This document shows positions 8,229 to 17,792 of a stretch of 64,000 nt of DNA, in pieces. A model generated the notes under the pieces. The model had not been told where the DNA came from, did not search any database, and saw only the letters and a program-made list of their open reading frames with translations. Each line of letters opens with the position of its first letter. The stretch's first letter is position 1. This stretch comes from Halorarum salinum (GTDB taxonomy: Archaea; Halobacteriota; Halobacteria; Halobacteriales; Haloferacaceae), in assembly GCF_013402875.1 (NCBI RefSeq), contig NZ_CP058579.1, forward strand, positions 992,001-1,056,000, given 5' to 3'. The position numbers and the translations under genes are program-made.

Positions 8229-8738
8229 TTACTGGCCGGGGACGGAGCGGCGACCTGCGAGGACGCAATTCCAGCAGGGGAAGTCGTCAGTCAGGTCGTC
8301 GCACTCGCAGGGATACTCCTCTTCGTCGATGCCGTCCCGAGAGGCCTCATCGGAGTCGACGGGCTCATCACTGGCGTCCGGAGAGTGTTGTGTGTCCTTC
8401 TCCGCAAGATACTGCTCCTCGGAGAGCGGCTGGTTGGATGACCCAGAGCCGTCAGCGGCGAGCTGTGCGTGAATCGCTGCCTCGAGAACGGGCGTTCTGA
8501 TGGCGACCGCGACCCGGTGTTTGCAGGCGCCCTCGTACTTCCTGTCTGCTGGGCACTCACAGTGAGTGGGAAGTCCGTCTGTCACGGTGACCCGGTACTC
8601 GTGATTCTCGGGGTCGGTGTAGCTGCCATTTCTAACGAGGAGTGTGCCTTCCCGGAGTTCGAATTCGAACGCCTCGTACTGGGCACGTTTGAGGACAAAC
8701 GTCGATACATCTAGACGGGCAAGTGGATGTGCTGGCAT
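8229..8738 (-). CDS. SWIM zinc-finger protein
   Basis: 169 residues. The N-terminal beta-rich part (YEAFEFELREGTLLVRNGSY) leads into a SWIM finger with Cys60, Cys62, Cys72 and His74 (CECPADRKYEGACKH). SWIM fingers bind DNA or proteins and are frequent in haloarchaeal accessory regions. A long acidic linker follows, and the C-terminus has a second Cys cluster (CECDD....CWNC) that may hold another zinc. It follows tfb's upstream region with the same strand and the same upstream element. Its role is unknown; I infer a regulatory or nucleic-acid-binding function within the accessory segment. Confidence 0.8.
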   Translation of the reverse strand: MPAHPLARLDVSTFVLKRAQYEAFEFELREGTLLVRNGSYTDPENHEYRVTVTDGLPTHCECPADRKYEGACKHRVAVAIRTPVLEAAIHAQLAADGSGSSNQPLSEEQYLAEKDTQHSPDASDEPVDSDEASRDGIDEEEYPCECDDLTDDFPCWNCVLAGRRSVPGQ

Positions 8739-8763
8739 ATCGGGACTGCGAGGGCGACTGAGT

Positions 8764-8792
8764 CGCCCCGCACCCTCGGGGGGCAGATAAAC
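8764..8792 (-). promoter_or_regulatory. Shared AT-box plus GC-hairpin element upstream of the SWIM gene
   Basis: On the - strand: TTTATC, then TGCCCCCCGAGGGTGCGGGGC, then 27 nt to the ATG at 8738, so the AT box lies 47 nt before the start codon. The spacing and sequence closely match the tfb element. CCC and GGG can pair across CGA. Confidence 0.5.
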
Positions 8793-9041
8793 TCCCCGTC
8801 GCTATCCAGCCTTAATCGCAGGCGGGTGACCACTCGTATTCGTCTGCGCGTTTGAATCGGATTCCGTTCCTCGTGGTGGGAGAGAAGCGTGGGTTGACTA
8901 CTTTCTCAGTGAAGGAACGTCCATCGAGGAGGTCAACTTTCGCGACGGAGGGGTAGTGATTCCGTTTAGCACGGGTGACATGACTTCGTTCGAAGGCAAA
9001 TACGCAGGACTTAACCCCGACCATGTAACACAACTTTGACG

Positions 9042-10448
9042 ATGAACGGGGGGTGGCGATATCGACTGTTCGCGGTCCTCGGCGTCGCCGTGTTCTCGGC
9101 AGTCGCCGTGGCGCTCGTCAACAACGCGAGCGTCCAGTCGCTTGCCGATACGGTGCCAGTCCTCTCGCGACTCTCGCCCGATCCACCAGGAGCGGCGGAG
9201 TTCACACTCGAGATCCTGACGACCGTCGTCGTGTTCGTGCTCGCATTTTTGCCGTTGTACAAGCCACGCCCACGGCGGATTCTGGACGTCATCGCGCTCT
9301 CCCAGAAACGGGTGTTGCTGGCGATGTTCGCTCTGGCGACGGTCGGCTACTTCGATTATACGTACCGGCTGCCGAGGCTGACCGTATTACTGGTAACGCC
9401 GATATTGTTCGTGGCATTGCCGGCATGGTTCGCGTGGATTCGTCGTCGACCTACTGAAGGCCAGGAGCGGGCCATCGTGGTGGGTGATGATCCCAAACTG
9501 ATCCAACAGGTGGCACGGGAGGTGGAGATCCCGTTACTGGGGTACCTCTGCCCAACGAAATCATTCGAGTCGGGTAGTGTCGATTCCAAGGAGGTGCTGG
9601 CGATGGCCGATGGTGGAGAGACCTTCGTAGGGTTGACGAGGTTGGGGGGGCTGTCTCGGATTGAAGACGTTCTCGTTGAATACGATATCAATACTGTAGT
9701 GCTTGCGTTCGAGCACGCAGACCGCGCGGAGTTCTTCGGTGCACTCGACGCGTGTTACGAGCACGGTGTTGCGGCGAAGGTTCACCGCAACCATGCGGAT
9801 TCGGTGTTGACGTCCGGGAATGCCGCTGGGACGCTGGTGGACGTCGAAGTGGAGCCCTGGGACGTACAAGACTACATGGTGAAGCGTGCATTCGACGTAG
9901 TGTTCTCGGTCGTCGGGCTGGTTGTGTTGGCTCCTGTCGCATTGATAATCGCTGTTGGGATTAAGGTGGACGATGGTGGGCCAGTGCTGTACGAGCAAGA
10001 GCGGACTGCCGTGTTCGGGGAGACGTTCGACGTGTACAAGTTCCGGTCCATGGTGCCCAAGGGGGAGTCATCAACGCCTGTCGAGGATGCAAAGAACAAT
10101 CGGATCACCGACATCGGGCAGACGTTGCGTCGGACGCACCTCGACGAGATTCCACAACTGTGGTCGATTCTACGGGGGGACATGAGCGTAGTGGGTCCGC
10201 GAGCGGTGTGGACTAATGAGGAAATGCTGCTGGAGGACGAATCAGAGATGTGGCGCAAGCGGTGGTTCGTGAAGCCCGGATTGACGGGGCTGGCCCAGGT
10301 TGAAGGTGCGAAGAGTACGGATCCGGCGGAAAAGTTGCGGCTAGATCTGGAGTACGTTCGACGGCAGTCGTTCGGATATGATGTGAAGATGGTCCTGCGA
10401 CAGGTCTGGCAGATAATGGAAGAGGTGACATCTATAGCACGTAGTTGA
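9042..10448 (+). CDS. Polyprenyl glycosylphosphotransferase (initiating sugar-phosphate transferase, WcaJ/EpsL type)
   Basis: 468 residues from ATG 9042; a TTG two codons earlier is less likely. Residues about 5-130 contain four membrane helices, followed by a soluble middle domain (AIVVGDDPKLIQQV) of the CoA-binding-like type seen in this family. Residues about 280-468 are the bacterial sugar transferase domain: KRAFDVVFSVVGL, VYKFRSMV, DEIPQLWSILRGDMSVVGPR and KPGLTGLAQVEG. It transfers a sugar phosphate from a nucleotide sugar to a membrane polyprenyl phosphate, the first committed step of exopolysaccharide or glycan assembly. It opens the polysaccharide locus that continues to about 27.3 kb. 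Confidence 0.92.
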   Translation: MNGGWRYRLFAVLGVAVFSAVAVALVNNASVQSLADTVPVLSRLSPDPPGAAEFTLEILTTVVVFVLAFLPLYKPRPRRILDVIALSQKRVLLAMFALATVGYFDYTYRLPRLTVLLVTPILFVALPAWFAWIRRRPTEGQERAIVVGDDPKLIQQVAREVEIPLLGYLCPTKSFESGSVDSKEVLAMADGGETFVGLTRLGGLSRIEDVLVEYDINTVVLAFEHADRAEFFGALDACYEHGVAAKVHRNHADSVLTSGNAAGTLVDVEVEPWDVQDYMVKRAFDVVFSVVGLVVLAPVALIIAVGIKVDDGGPVLYEQERTAVFGETFDVYKFRSMVPKGESSTPVEDAKNNRITDIGQTLRRTHLDEIPQLWSILRGDMSVVGPRAVWTNEEMLLEDESEMWRKRWFVKPGLTGLAQVEGAKSTDPAEKLRLDLEYVRRQSFGYDVKMVLRQVWQIMEEVTSIARS

Positions 10449-11109
10449 TCCGAATATAATCCCAACTTACCTATAAGTATTCTGACTCCAATGTGGTCAG
10501 TCATGATTGCATGGAAATATCCGGTTGCAGAGAACACGCGACCTACCGGTGTCCCAATGCCCGGGCCAACGATCAACCAAGGGGGTCTCTGAAGTTGATC
10601 TTGGCTGTTCAATATTATATCTTTGTTGCCGACGCTAACAGGTGCCATCGGCAACCATTTCGTGGGAAATGAAGTATAGAAGACAACCGCATCATATTCA
10701 TAACAACCTTGTTCTCCAGTCGGATCAAGCAAAGTATCTCAGAACGAAACCCAAGGTTAGTTCACAAAATCCATATTAGGAGGCACATCTCGACATCGTG
10801 CGGTTGCCGATCTGTACGAGAGACCGTAACGTTCTGTGTGAGGTGCGCGACGCAGAGACGTATTGGAGGCAGTCGCCGATGTCGTCGTCTACCGAGTGAC
10901 GCAGACTGATGTCTGGATGAGCGTCGCCGAGTCTATCTAGTCGTACCACGAAAATCACAAGTGGGACCTTCAACTAGCGCGGTCGCCGATGGGGTTCGGT
11001 CTCTTCGGCGGATCACAACTTGACGGGAACTTCCCTCCTCCCGGCGCCGAACGAACGCGTTTATTACTGCGCTGCCGCTCAGGAAGGACAACGTGGCGGT
11101 CGTATCTCT
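10449..11109. other. 660-nt intergenic region without a supported gene
   Basis: The segment is more AT-rich than the flanks. On the - strand a frame from 10732 gives YDAVVFYTSFPTKWLPMAP and GPGIGTPVGRVFSATGYFHA, and 10776-10973 gives a second short frame; neither shows a known motif and the first runs into the antisense of the preceding gene. TTTATTA at about 11058 is a possible TATA box some 50 nt before the ABC exporter start. Confidence 0.4.
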
Positions 11110-12918
11110 ATGAGCATTGATGACACTGAACCGGTCTCTAAACGTGAGAAGGTCGACGCCCTCCTGGATGTCGCGCGGTATAAACCTCGCTTCACCGCCG
11201 GGATAGTGGCCCTCGGGGTCGCCGCAGCGGTGCTCGAAGGCGTCGGGTTGAGCTTCATCCTACCGATCGTTGAGTTGGTGCAACTCGAGGACCCCGCGAC
11301 GCAGGCAGACGGCCTGCTCGGGCTATTCGTCGTTGCTTACCAAGCGGTCGGTCTTCCGTTCACGCTCGGGTACGTGGTGCTCGGAGTTTCACTCGTAATG
11401 GTGGTGCGTTACACGACGAGCTTTGCGGTGGCATGGCTTCGCGAGGCAGTTCGGACCTACTATATCCGCGACCTGCAGGACAGGGCATTTCGGAATGCAC
11501 TCAACGCCCAGGTCGCGTACTTCGACGAAGAGGGGTCTGACGACATCTTGAACGCAATCGTGACACAGACGACGTATGCTGGACGGGTGATTCAGCGAGC
11601 CATCCAGCTGTTCGAGCAGTTCTTCCTCGCCGCAGTGTACTTCATCATCGCGTTGGTGATCGCGCCCAGTCTGACGATTGCGACAGGGATCGTCCTCGGC
11701 GGCTTCACCGTCTTCTTCCGGCGGGTGATTGAGTCCGGGTACGACATCGGCGACCGGGTCGCGGAGGCGAACGAGGAGCGCCAAGAAGCGGTGCAGGCTG
11801 GCACCCAAGGGATTCGCGACGTGCGGATTTTCGGCGTCACAGACGAGCTGTACGGTGACTTCCGGGACGCGATCGAAAAGTTCACCACCGAGCGAATCGC
11901 CCTTAGGCGCAACGAAGCGGCCATTAACAGTTTCTACAATCTCGTCGTCGCTGTGTCGGTATTCGTGCTTATCTACTTCGCACTGACCTTCGCTGACCTC
12001 TCGCTCGGGTCACTTGGTGTGTTTCTGTTTGCGATGTTCCGTCTTGGTCCACGTGCCAGCAGCGTGAATCGGCTATTCTATCAGGTCGAGAACGATCTAC
12101 CGCATCTCGTTCGCACAATCGCGTTTGTGGAGGACCTCGAACAGCGGCAGGAGCCCCGAGAGGGAACGGTCGACTCCCCGAAAGAGGTGACGAACGTCAA
12201 GTTCGACGACGTCCACTTCTCGTATGACGGCGACGAGCAGGTATTACGAGGGATCGAATTTAACGTTGAGAAGGGCGAGTTCGTCGCGTTTGTTGGTCAA
12301 TCCGGAGCGGGAAAGTCGACGATCGTCTCGCTGCTCGCCCGGATGTATGAGGTCGACACAGGCGAGATCCGCGCGAACGGCACGCCGATCGACAAGATGG
12401 ACCTCGATGAGTGGCGCGACCGGATTTCCGTGGTCAGACAAAATCCCTTTGTGTTCAACGACACGCTCCGGTACAACCTCACGATTGGGAACCGCGACGT
12501 GAACGACGACGAGCTGGATCGCGTGTGTGAGATCGCGAAGGTTGACGAGTTCCTTGCGGAACTTCCCAAGGGATATGACACGATGCTCGGCGACGAAGGT
12601 GTGCGGCTCTCCGGCGGCCAGAAACAGCGTGTGGCGTTGGCACGGGCGTTACTGGAAGACGCAGACTTACTGATTCTCGACGAGGCGACGAGCGATCTAG
12701 ACTCGGATCTGGAGAAGCAGGTACAGCAAGCCATTGAGGAGATGGACCGCGAGTACACAATCGTGACAATCGCACACCGGCTGTCGACGGTGAAGAACGC
12801 AGATAGGATTTTAACCGTCGAAGACGGGCAGATTATCGAGTCCGGCAGTCACAGACAACTCGTTGACCGAGGTGGGAAATATGCTAAGCTATACAGGATT
12901 CAGTCAACGAAAGAATAA
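11110..12918 (+). CDS. ABC exporter, fused permease-ATPase (MsbA/flippase-like)
   Basis: 602 residues from ATG 11110; the frame is open upstream, but that extension is not acidic or family-like. Residues about 30-320 hold six membrane helices of the exporter type. The ATPase follows: Walker A GQSGAGKST at about 396-404, signature LSGGQ at about 500, Walker B LLILDEATSDLDSD and the H-loop TIAHRLSTVKNADRI. Half-transporters of this kind dimerise and move lipids or lipid-linked glycans across the membrane. Inside this locus the likely cargo is a lipid-linked oligosaccharide made by the neighbouring glycosyltransferases, a PglK-like role; that is inference. No Wzx-type flippase is seen in the locus. 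Confidence 0.92.
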   Translation: MSIDDTEPVSKREKVDALLDVARYKPRFTAGIVALGVAAAVLEGVGLSFILPIVELVQLEDPATQADGLLGLFVVAYQAVGLPFTLGYVVLGVSLVMVVRYTTSFAVAWLREAVRTYYIRDLQDRAFRNALNAQVAYFDEEGSDDILNAIVTQTTYAGRVIQRAIQLFEQFFLAAVYFIIALVIAPSLTIATGIVLGGFTVFFRRVIESGYDIGDRVAEANEERQEAVQAGTQGIRDVRIFGVTDELYGDFRDAIEKFTTERIALRRNEAAINSFYNLVVAVSVFVLIYFALTFADLSLGSLGVFLFAMFRLGPRASSVNRLFYQVENDLPHLVRTIAFVEDLEQRQEPREGTVDSPKEVTNVKFDDVHFSYDGDEQVLRGIEFNVEKGEFVAFVGQSGAGKSTIVSLLARMYEVDTGEIRANGTPIDKMDLDEWRDRISVVRQNPFVFNDTLRYNLTIGNRDVNDDELDRVCEIAKVDEFLAELPKGYDTMLGDEGVRLSGGQKQRVALARALLEDADLLILDEATSDLDSDLEKQVQQAIEEMDREYTIVTIAHRLSTVKNADRILTVEDGQIIESGSHRQLVDRGGKYAKLYRIQSTKE

Positions 12919-13383
12919 AGCAGTCAAAGGCCGTTCAGGCTGTATCAAAGTTAGTAAAACAGATGGAAAATACGGAGTTATGGAACTAAAAAGTGATTGA
13001 TATGTAAATAAAAGATTCTAGCGGATTGTGAGACTGCATTTGATTTTACTCCTCCATAGGCCTCAATGTTATATGTTTCGTATATATGTGTATCGCAGGA
13101 TTCGTGGTACTACTCTTGGACAGGCACTAAGGGCCAAGCGTATCCTATCTCGATGATAAGTCTGTCTCAGACATCACTCCTAACCATACAAAACAAGACA
13201 AGCGGAACGATCATAACGGTGATTACAGTGATGAGAGCAAGGTTTTGTTTCGTATTCTATATAGTATAGCCTCAATCCCAAATACTTTTCCGTGAGTGTG
13301 ATTTATAAAAACCAACTACTAGAATAGAGAGGGAACAAAGTCACTGCATTTACCAAGAAGTGACTGCTCTAAGGTGAGTATAC
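12919..13383. other. AT-rich 465-nt intergenic region
   Basis: This gap is visibly AT-rich (runs such as GTTATATGTTTCGTATATATGTG near 13069-13091) and marks the left edge of an AT-rich block that extends through the next three genes. A 67-codon frame on + (13066-13269) is not protein-like. It probably holds the promoter for the pyruvyltransferase-like gene (for example TTATAAAA near 13302-13309). Confidence 0.5.
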
Positions 13384-14334
13384 GTGAAATATGGACTACT
13401 CGAGTACACGACAAGCAATATAGGAGACGAAATACAGAGCTTAGCTGCGAAACAGCTCTTGCCAAAGGTTGACACATACTTAAAACGTGACTACTTAAAT
13501 CAAGTCAATACTCAGGAGGAAATAAAAATTATTCTTAATGGGTGGTTCACGCATCATCCAGAGAATTGGCCCCCAGCAGATAATATAAACCCCCTCATTA
13601 TATCATTTCATATTGATAAAGAAATTTCCGATAGGCTACTAACGCCTAAATCTGTAGAATATCTCAAAAGATATGATCCAATTGGATGTCGGGATTTGTA
13701 CACTAAAAGCATTCTAGAAAATAATGGCATCGATGCATATTTTTCTGGGTGTTTAACTCTAACGCTTACTCCTGACCAACAATTAAACAATTCCGATGAA
13801 ATTCTTCTTGTAGATCTTGATCACGAAGTAGTAGATGCTTTACCAGATAATTTGACTCAAGATGCTCGAACCATGTCACACTATACAGACCCAATTGAAA
13901 AAATAGAAAATAAAACTCGAAAAAATGTGCCTGCAACCGCTAAAAAAATCGCGGGAGCCAGTAGATTGGACCATTTATATAATTATTTATTTGATATCAC
14001 TAAGAACCGCACGACCGTGTTGAAAACTGATAGAGAATCAAAATTCCAGAAGGCAAAACAATATCTTGCGAGATATGCGCAAGCAGAGTTAGTGATTACT
14101 TCTCGACTGCATGTAACTCTACCTTGTTTAGCATTCGACACCCCTGTCATACTTGTTCACCGGAATATAAATGATCCAAGATTTAGTGGACTAAGTGAGT
14201 ATATGAACTTAGTGGACCGATCTAATATCATTAACCAAGAATATACGAATTTCCTCGATTTGGAAACACCAAAGTCTATTGTACCTATACAGAAGGAGTT
14301 AGAGAATGCAGTAGAAGAATTCATTGCGGAATAG
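13384..14334 (+). CDS. Polysaccharide pyruvyl transferase family protein
   Basis: 316 residues from GTG 13384. The protein opens with YGLLEYTTSNIGDEIQSLAA, the GDE-type start of the polysaccharide pyruvyl transferase family. The segments LNGWFTHHPENWPP, ISFHI, PIGCRDLYTKSILENNGI and SRLHVTLPCLAFDTPVILVH are the rest of the family pattern (two Rossmann-like halves, GT-B-like). Known members put pyruvate ketals on glycans such as EPS or S-layer-associated polymers. The gene is AT-rich with codons like AAA, ATA and TTA, unlike the sugar-transferase and exporter genes before it, which suggests recent transfer. The Ser-Arg-Leu-His motif and overall length (about 300-380 in the family) support an intact enzyme. 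Confidence 0.85.
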   Translation: MKYGLLEYTTSNIGDEIQSLAAKQLLPKVDTYLKRDYLNQVNTQEEIKIILNGWFTHHPENWPPADNINPLIISFHIDKEISDRLLTPKSVEYLKRYDPIGCRDLYTKSILENNGIDAYFSGCLTLTLTPDQQLNNSDEILLVDLDHEVVDALPDNLTQDARTMSHYTDPIEKIENKTRKNVPATAKKIAGASRLDHLYNYLFDITKNRTTVLKTDRESKFQKAKQYLARYAQAELVITSRLHVTLPCLAFDTPVILVHRNINDPRFSGLSEYMNLVDRSNIINQEYTNFLDLETPKSIVPIQKELENAVEEFIAE

Positions 14335-14376
14335 CTCGATGAGTACTCTTACGCATGTCGCGAAAAGACTCTCTAT

Positions 14377-15084
14377 ATGATTTCCACAGATGAGGAATTT
14401 GACCCTTTCAGTCAGTATGCTGGTAAGGGACCGCAGTACCGACAGCGCTTCGTTCGATGGTTCCATAATAACCGACTCTCGGACTTTTCTAGTCTAATTG
14501 ATCCAGGGAACACCTTGTTATCAGTTGGATGTGGAAACGCAGAGCTGGAATCAAAAATTCTCAGTACCAAATTTGAGGATATATACTCAGTTGAAATCCA
14601 CCGCGGTCGAGCAAAAATAGCATATGAAAAGCAGCTGTCTAGCATTCAAGGTTCTGCACAATTGATGCCATTTTCCGAGAACTCTTTTGATGCGATCGTC
14701 GCTGCAGGTACTATCGAACACTTACCAGATGAAAAGGAATTCCTCAAGGAAGCGTACAGATGTCTCAAGCCAAATGGTCATCTCTACTTTACTATCCCAA
14801 TCGAAGTTGGTATCGGCGGGTTTGTCCGTTATCTTGCAAAGAATTTCGTACATCCTAACCGGAATGATTCGCCTGATGGATTAAAGCGGTATATCGATTA
14901 TACAAGTGAAGAATTTTTCAAGACAGTTCCACGAAACAAACATGGAACATTTCATCGGTATTACAATTATGTCTATATTCTTAATGACACCAAACGGACC
15001 TTTTCGGAAGTTGAGATTCAAGGGTGGCCGATTACTCAGCTCAAACAACTAAATCTGATTCTGTTTGTGAAGGCAGATAAATAA
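14377..15084 (+). CDS. SAM-dependent methyltransferase (class I, Methyltransf_11 type)
   Basis: 235 residues. The SAM site reads LLSVGCGNAELESKI near residues 48-62, with the acidic strand-2 end SVEIHRG, motif AQLMPFSENSFDAIVAAGTIEHLPDE split over two strands, and the post-IV region EAYRCLKPNGHLYFTIPI. The C-terminal part has aromatic residues that may form a sugar- or lipid-binding lid. It is AT-rich like its neighbours and lies 42 nt after the pyruvyltransferase-like gene, so it is probably co-transcribed. Methylation of a sugar in the exopolysaccharide repeat is the likely role; small-molecule alternatives cannot be excluded. Confidence 0.85.
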   Translation: MISTDEEFDPFSQYAGKGPQYRQRFVRWFHNNRLSDFSSLIDPGNTLLSVGCGNAELESKILSTKFEDIYSVEIHRGRAKIAYEKQLSSIQGSAQLMPFSENSFDAIVAAGTIEHLPDEKEFLKEAYRCLKPNGHLYFTIPIEVGIGGFVRYLAKNFVHPNRNDSPDGLKRYIDYTSEEFFKTVPRNKHGTFHRYYNYVYILNDTKRTFSEVEIQGWPITQLKQLNLILFVKADK

Positions 15085-15258
15085 TCACGTGGTTGAGTCG
15101 AGGTTATGGGAAATGGTCCGGTCTTTTTGAGTTGCTCATTAGGGTCCTCCTTCATCGCTATGTCACCCGTGCACTAGTTTGAAGGAACCAAAGTATACAT
15201 CGAATCTTATGTCGATATCGGCAACGACGGGTTTATGCATACTATCAATATACCGTAA

Positions 15259-16206
15259 ATGAGTGCTCATAAGAAGACTATGACAGACTACATTGCGTAT
15301 ATTGTTGGTGGAGATAGTTGGACTCCGTGTTATGTGTCAATTTACTCACTTCTATCAAACAACCCAAACAGAAGATTCAAGATATTTATACTATCTGAAG
15401 AAAACAAGAGTGTGAAATTTTTCAATAACATTGACTTCCTAAATGATGTCCACGGTGATTTCGAAGTAGAGTACATATGGATTGATGAAACACAGTATGA
15501 TGATTTCCCAAGAGCCGATAATGGCCAGAACCACCTAACAAATGGAGTATACTTCAAACTATCAATAGACGATTTTCTCCCAATTGATGGAAATGTTCTG
15601 TATCTTGATGCAGACACAATAGTTGATGGTCCCCTTGATGATTTGCTTGATCGTGATATGAGTGATTGCATTATCGCAGCTTCGCCTGATCGGTTAAATA
15701 GAATTCTCGGTTTAGACATTCCTAATACAAAACGCTATTTCAACGCGGGGGTTTGTTACATAAATTTAAATAATTGGTCTGATATGAATATAGGAGAGAA
15801 AGCTATAAAATATATATTTGAAAAGAATCCCGATCTAAATGATCAAACAGCGATGAATGTGACGTTACATCAACTAGATATGGTGGATATCATATCACCA
15901 GAATATAACGCTCACGGACACTGGGCTAAAGAGTTCCAGAAATACGATGAAAATCCTATTATAATTCATTATACTGGGAGAAATAAACCATGGCATTATT
16001 GGACGAAGCGTCCTTACAAAAAAACTTGGGTGAGCTACTGTTCAGAGACTCCTTTGGATAACTATTATCCACAAGATAAGGACTTAAAGTCATATCTTCA
16101 GAGTAAGCAGCATCTTATAGAAAGAACTGTAAGTAATCTTCTTGAACCATACCCAGTTGCCAAACGTAGTATCAGCAATGCTTATGATGCCTTAGTTAAA
16201 CAGTAG
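15259..16206 (+). CDS. Glycosyltransferase family 8
   Basis: 315 residues. The pattern is that of GT8 enzymes (GT-A fold, retaining): N-terminal YIAYIVGGDSWTPCYVSIYS, the DxD metal site in LYLDADTIVDG at about 117-119, FNAGVCYINLNNW, then DQTAMNV and the C-terminal HYTGRNKPWHYW. These residues bind Mn and the nucleotide sugar; bacterial relatives add galactose or glucose to lipopolysaccharide cores. An alternative start at the second Met (residue 8) is possible. The gene is strongly AT-rich. It presumably adds one sugar to the lipid-linked repeat unit. Confidence 0.9.
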   Translation: MSAHKKTMTDYIAYIVGGDSWTPCYVSIYSLLSNNPNRRFKIFILSEENKSVKFFNNIDFLNDVHGDFEVEYIWIDETQYDDFPRADNGQNHLTNGVYFKLSIDDFLPIDGNVLYLDADTIVDGPLDDLLDRDMSDCIIAASPDRLNRILGLDIPNTKRYFNAGVCYINLNNWSDMNIGEKAIKYIFEKNPDLNDQTAMNVTLHQLDMVDIISPEYNAHGHWAKEFQKYDENPIIIHYTGRNKPWHYWTKRPYKKTWVSYCSETPLDNYYPQDKDLKSYLQSKQHLIERTVSNLLEPYPVAKRSISNAYDALVKQ

Positions 16207-16375
16207 AATAGCACTTATTAGTGCCATTATACTAGTGATCGATGGGTTTGTATCATAAACGGACGATCTCTGGTAATGTTACTAGGAAATTCTCCCGTCA
16301 CATCCGTCATCCTTAACGAAATGTTGCCCGCTAAAATACGAAAATTATAAATACTGGATTCTTGAAATCTGGTTA

Positions 16376-17704
16376 ATGGTGTGGTCGCTACTCTTAATAA
16401 TAATTACAATCATAGTATTTTGGACCTTTTACTGTGCGTTGTATCCGAAACGTTCTTTTCTGTTTTTGATATTTGTAAATATAACATTCTTTAATTGGCC
16501 CGTTATTAATGTGGTTCCCGAGATCGCGCCTATCCGGATAACTGATCTGATGCTTGTTGGATTGATTGCCGGGCTGATACTCACCCGTAAGATCGGCTAC
16601 GAGATAATTATTCCTCCGATTGATAGCGTCATTACAAGCTTTGGAATTTTCTTGATCCCTATATTTGTCTTCCCAGCCCTTGGCACACTTGTACAAGGTT
16701 ATTCGCTTACCTACCTAACATCCGGTATTCGATTCGTACAATGGTTTACATTTCTCATTATCGCTCTGAACCTGAGCATAAATGATAATCTTCGATTTCA
16801 TGACTTCTTTGTGGTTATGTACCTCTCTATCGCCTTCCATACAGGATTTTCCGTCCTACAATACATCGATTATCACAGCGTTGCTGGCCTTTTCACCGAC
16901 AAAAATTACTTTGACGTAATTATTAGCGCACATTACAGTCGCGTGACCGGCTTTCATGACTCACCAATAATTGCTGGCCAGTTTGCGTCGTTAGTGACGC
17001 TACTGTGTCTCCCATATCTGCTCAGTCGGCGTCACTACATACACCTCTTCTTCTTCGTGGTGGCGGCGGGATTCATAATCTTGTTTAGTCAAACAAGGGC
17101 CGCGCTGGTCACATTCATCGTCGGAATTCTGCTCTTTGCGATCTTCAGCCCAGAAATCCGTTTTAAGAATACGATAGTGTACGGCCTCCCGTCTCTTTTA
17201 GCGTTGAGTGTCGTAGTTGGAACGGTTAATATTATTCCAAGCAGAGTCATGGAATTGCTTGACGTTCTTTCTCGCGGACCGCAGGCCATCTCCAGTCTAC
17301 AGGTTAGATTATCATACTGGGAACAGGGAATCGACATGTATCGTACTTATGGGTTCTGGGGGACATTGGTGAATGCGAACGCGCTAAAGGGGACATTAAC
17401 TGATAACTATTACTTACAGTTGTTCGTTCAGGCTGGCCCACTCGGACCTCTCACATTGGTCATGTTGCTGATCTCTATTATGGCCCGGCCGACACTCAAG
17501 TTCAACGATGAGAGGGAGCATCTTCAGATCGGGCTTCGAATCTTCGCCTGTTGTCTGGCTATTGGCCTTCTTGTTCATAATCTGTTCCCTCTCCCTCCTA
17601 TTCAAATTCCTCTGTGGACGGCGGTTGGCATCGCGTACGGCTTGTCCTATTCTCGAGATATGTCGGCCCATGTTTCAAACAGTTCACCTAGCAATGTTCC
17701 TTAG
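16376..17704 (+). CDS. O-antigen ligase/polymerase-like membrane protein (Wzy/WaaL family)
   Basis: 442 residues with about eleven membrane helices. A conserved-looking stretch near the middle (LFSQTRAALVTFIVGILLF) and a large loop with VRLSYWEQGIDMYRTYGFWG resemble O-antigen ligase/polymerase proteins, where Arg and the following loop act in glycan transfer. C-terminal helices end in a short Ser/Asn tail. Together with the flippase-like exporter and the initiating transferase, this gives a near-complete lipid-linked polysaccharide pathway. Base composition returns to a higher GC level in its second half. It converges with the GT4 gene on the other strand, 88 nt away. Confidence 0.85.
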   Translation: MVWSLLLIIITIIVFWTFYCALYPKRSFLFLIFVNITFFNWPVINVVPEIAPIRITDLMLVGLIAGLILTRKIGYEIIIPPIDSVITSFGIFLIPIFVFPALGTLVQGYSLTYLTSGIRFVQWFTFLIIALNLSINDNLRFHDFFVVMYLSIAFHTGFSVLQYIDYHSVAGLFTDKNYFDVIISAHYSRVTGFHDSPIIAGQFASLVTLLCLPYLLSRRHYIHLFFFVVAAGFIILFSQTRAALVTFIVGILLFAIFSPEIRFKNTIVYGLPSLLALSVVVGTVNIIPSRVMELLDVLSRGPQAISSLQVRLSYWEQGIDMYRTYGFWGTLVNANALKGTLTDNYYLQLFVQAGPLGPLTLVMLLISIMARPTLKFNDEREHLQIGLRIFACCLAIGLLVHNLFPLPPIQIPLWTAVGIAYGLSYSRDMSAHVSNSSPSNVP

Positions 17705-17792
17705 GTAACCAGCACCGTCAATGGATTATCAGTAGTCTCCCAATCGTCCAAGAAGGCTATCTCGTCGCTTTAGAGTTGAAGATTGATGACCG

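Noticed and set aside
8812-9033. 73-codon minus-strand frame between the SWIM gene and the sugar transferase gene
   Set aside because: Basic and partly protein-like (RSHVTRAKRNHYPSVAKV), but with no recognised motif, no clear start signal and no partner. Left uncalled; a homology search would decide.
9872-10732. 286-codon minus-strand frame overlapping the sugar transferase gene
   Set aside because: Most of it is the antisense of the catalytic domain; only the first 70 codons are free and show no family pattern.
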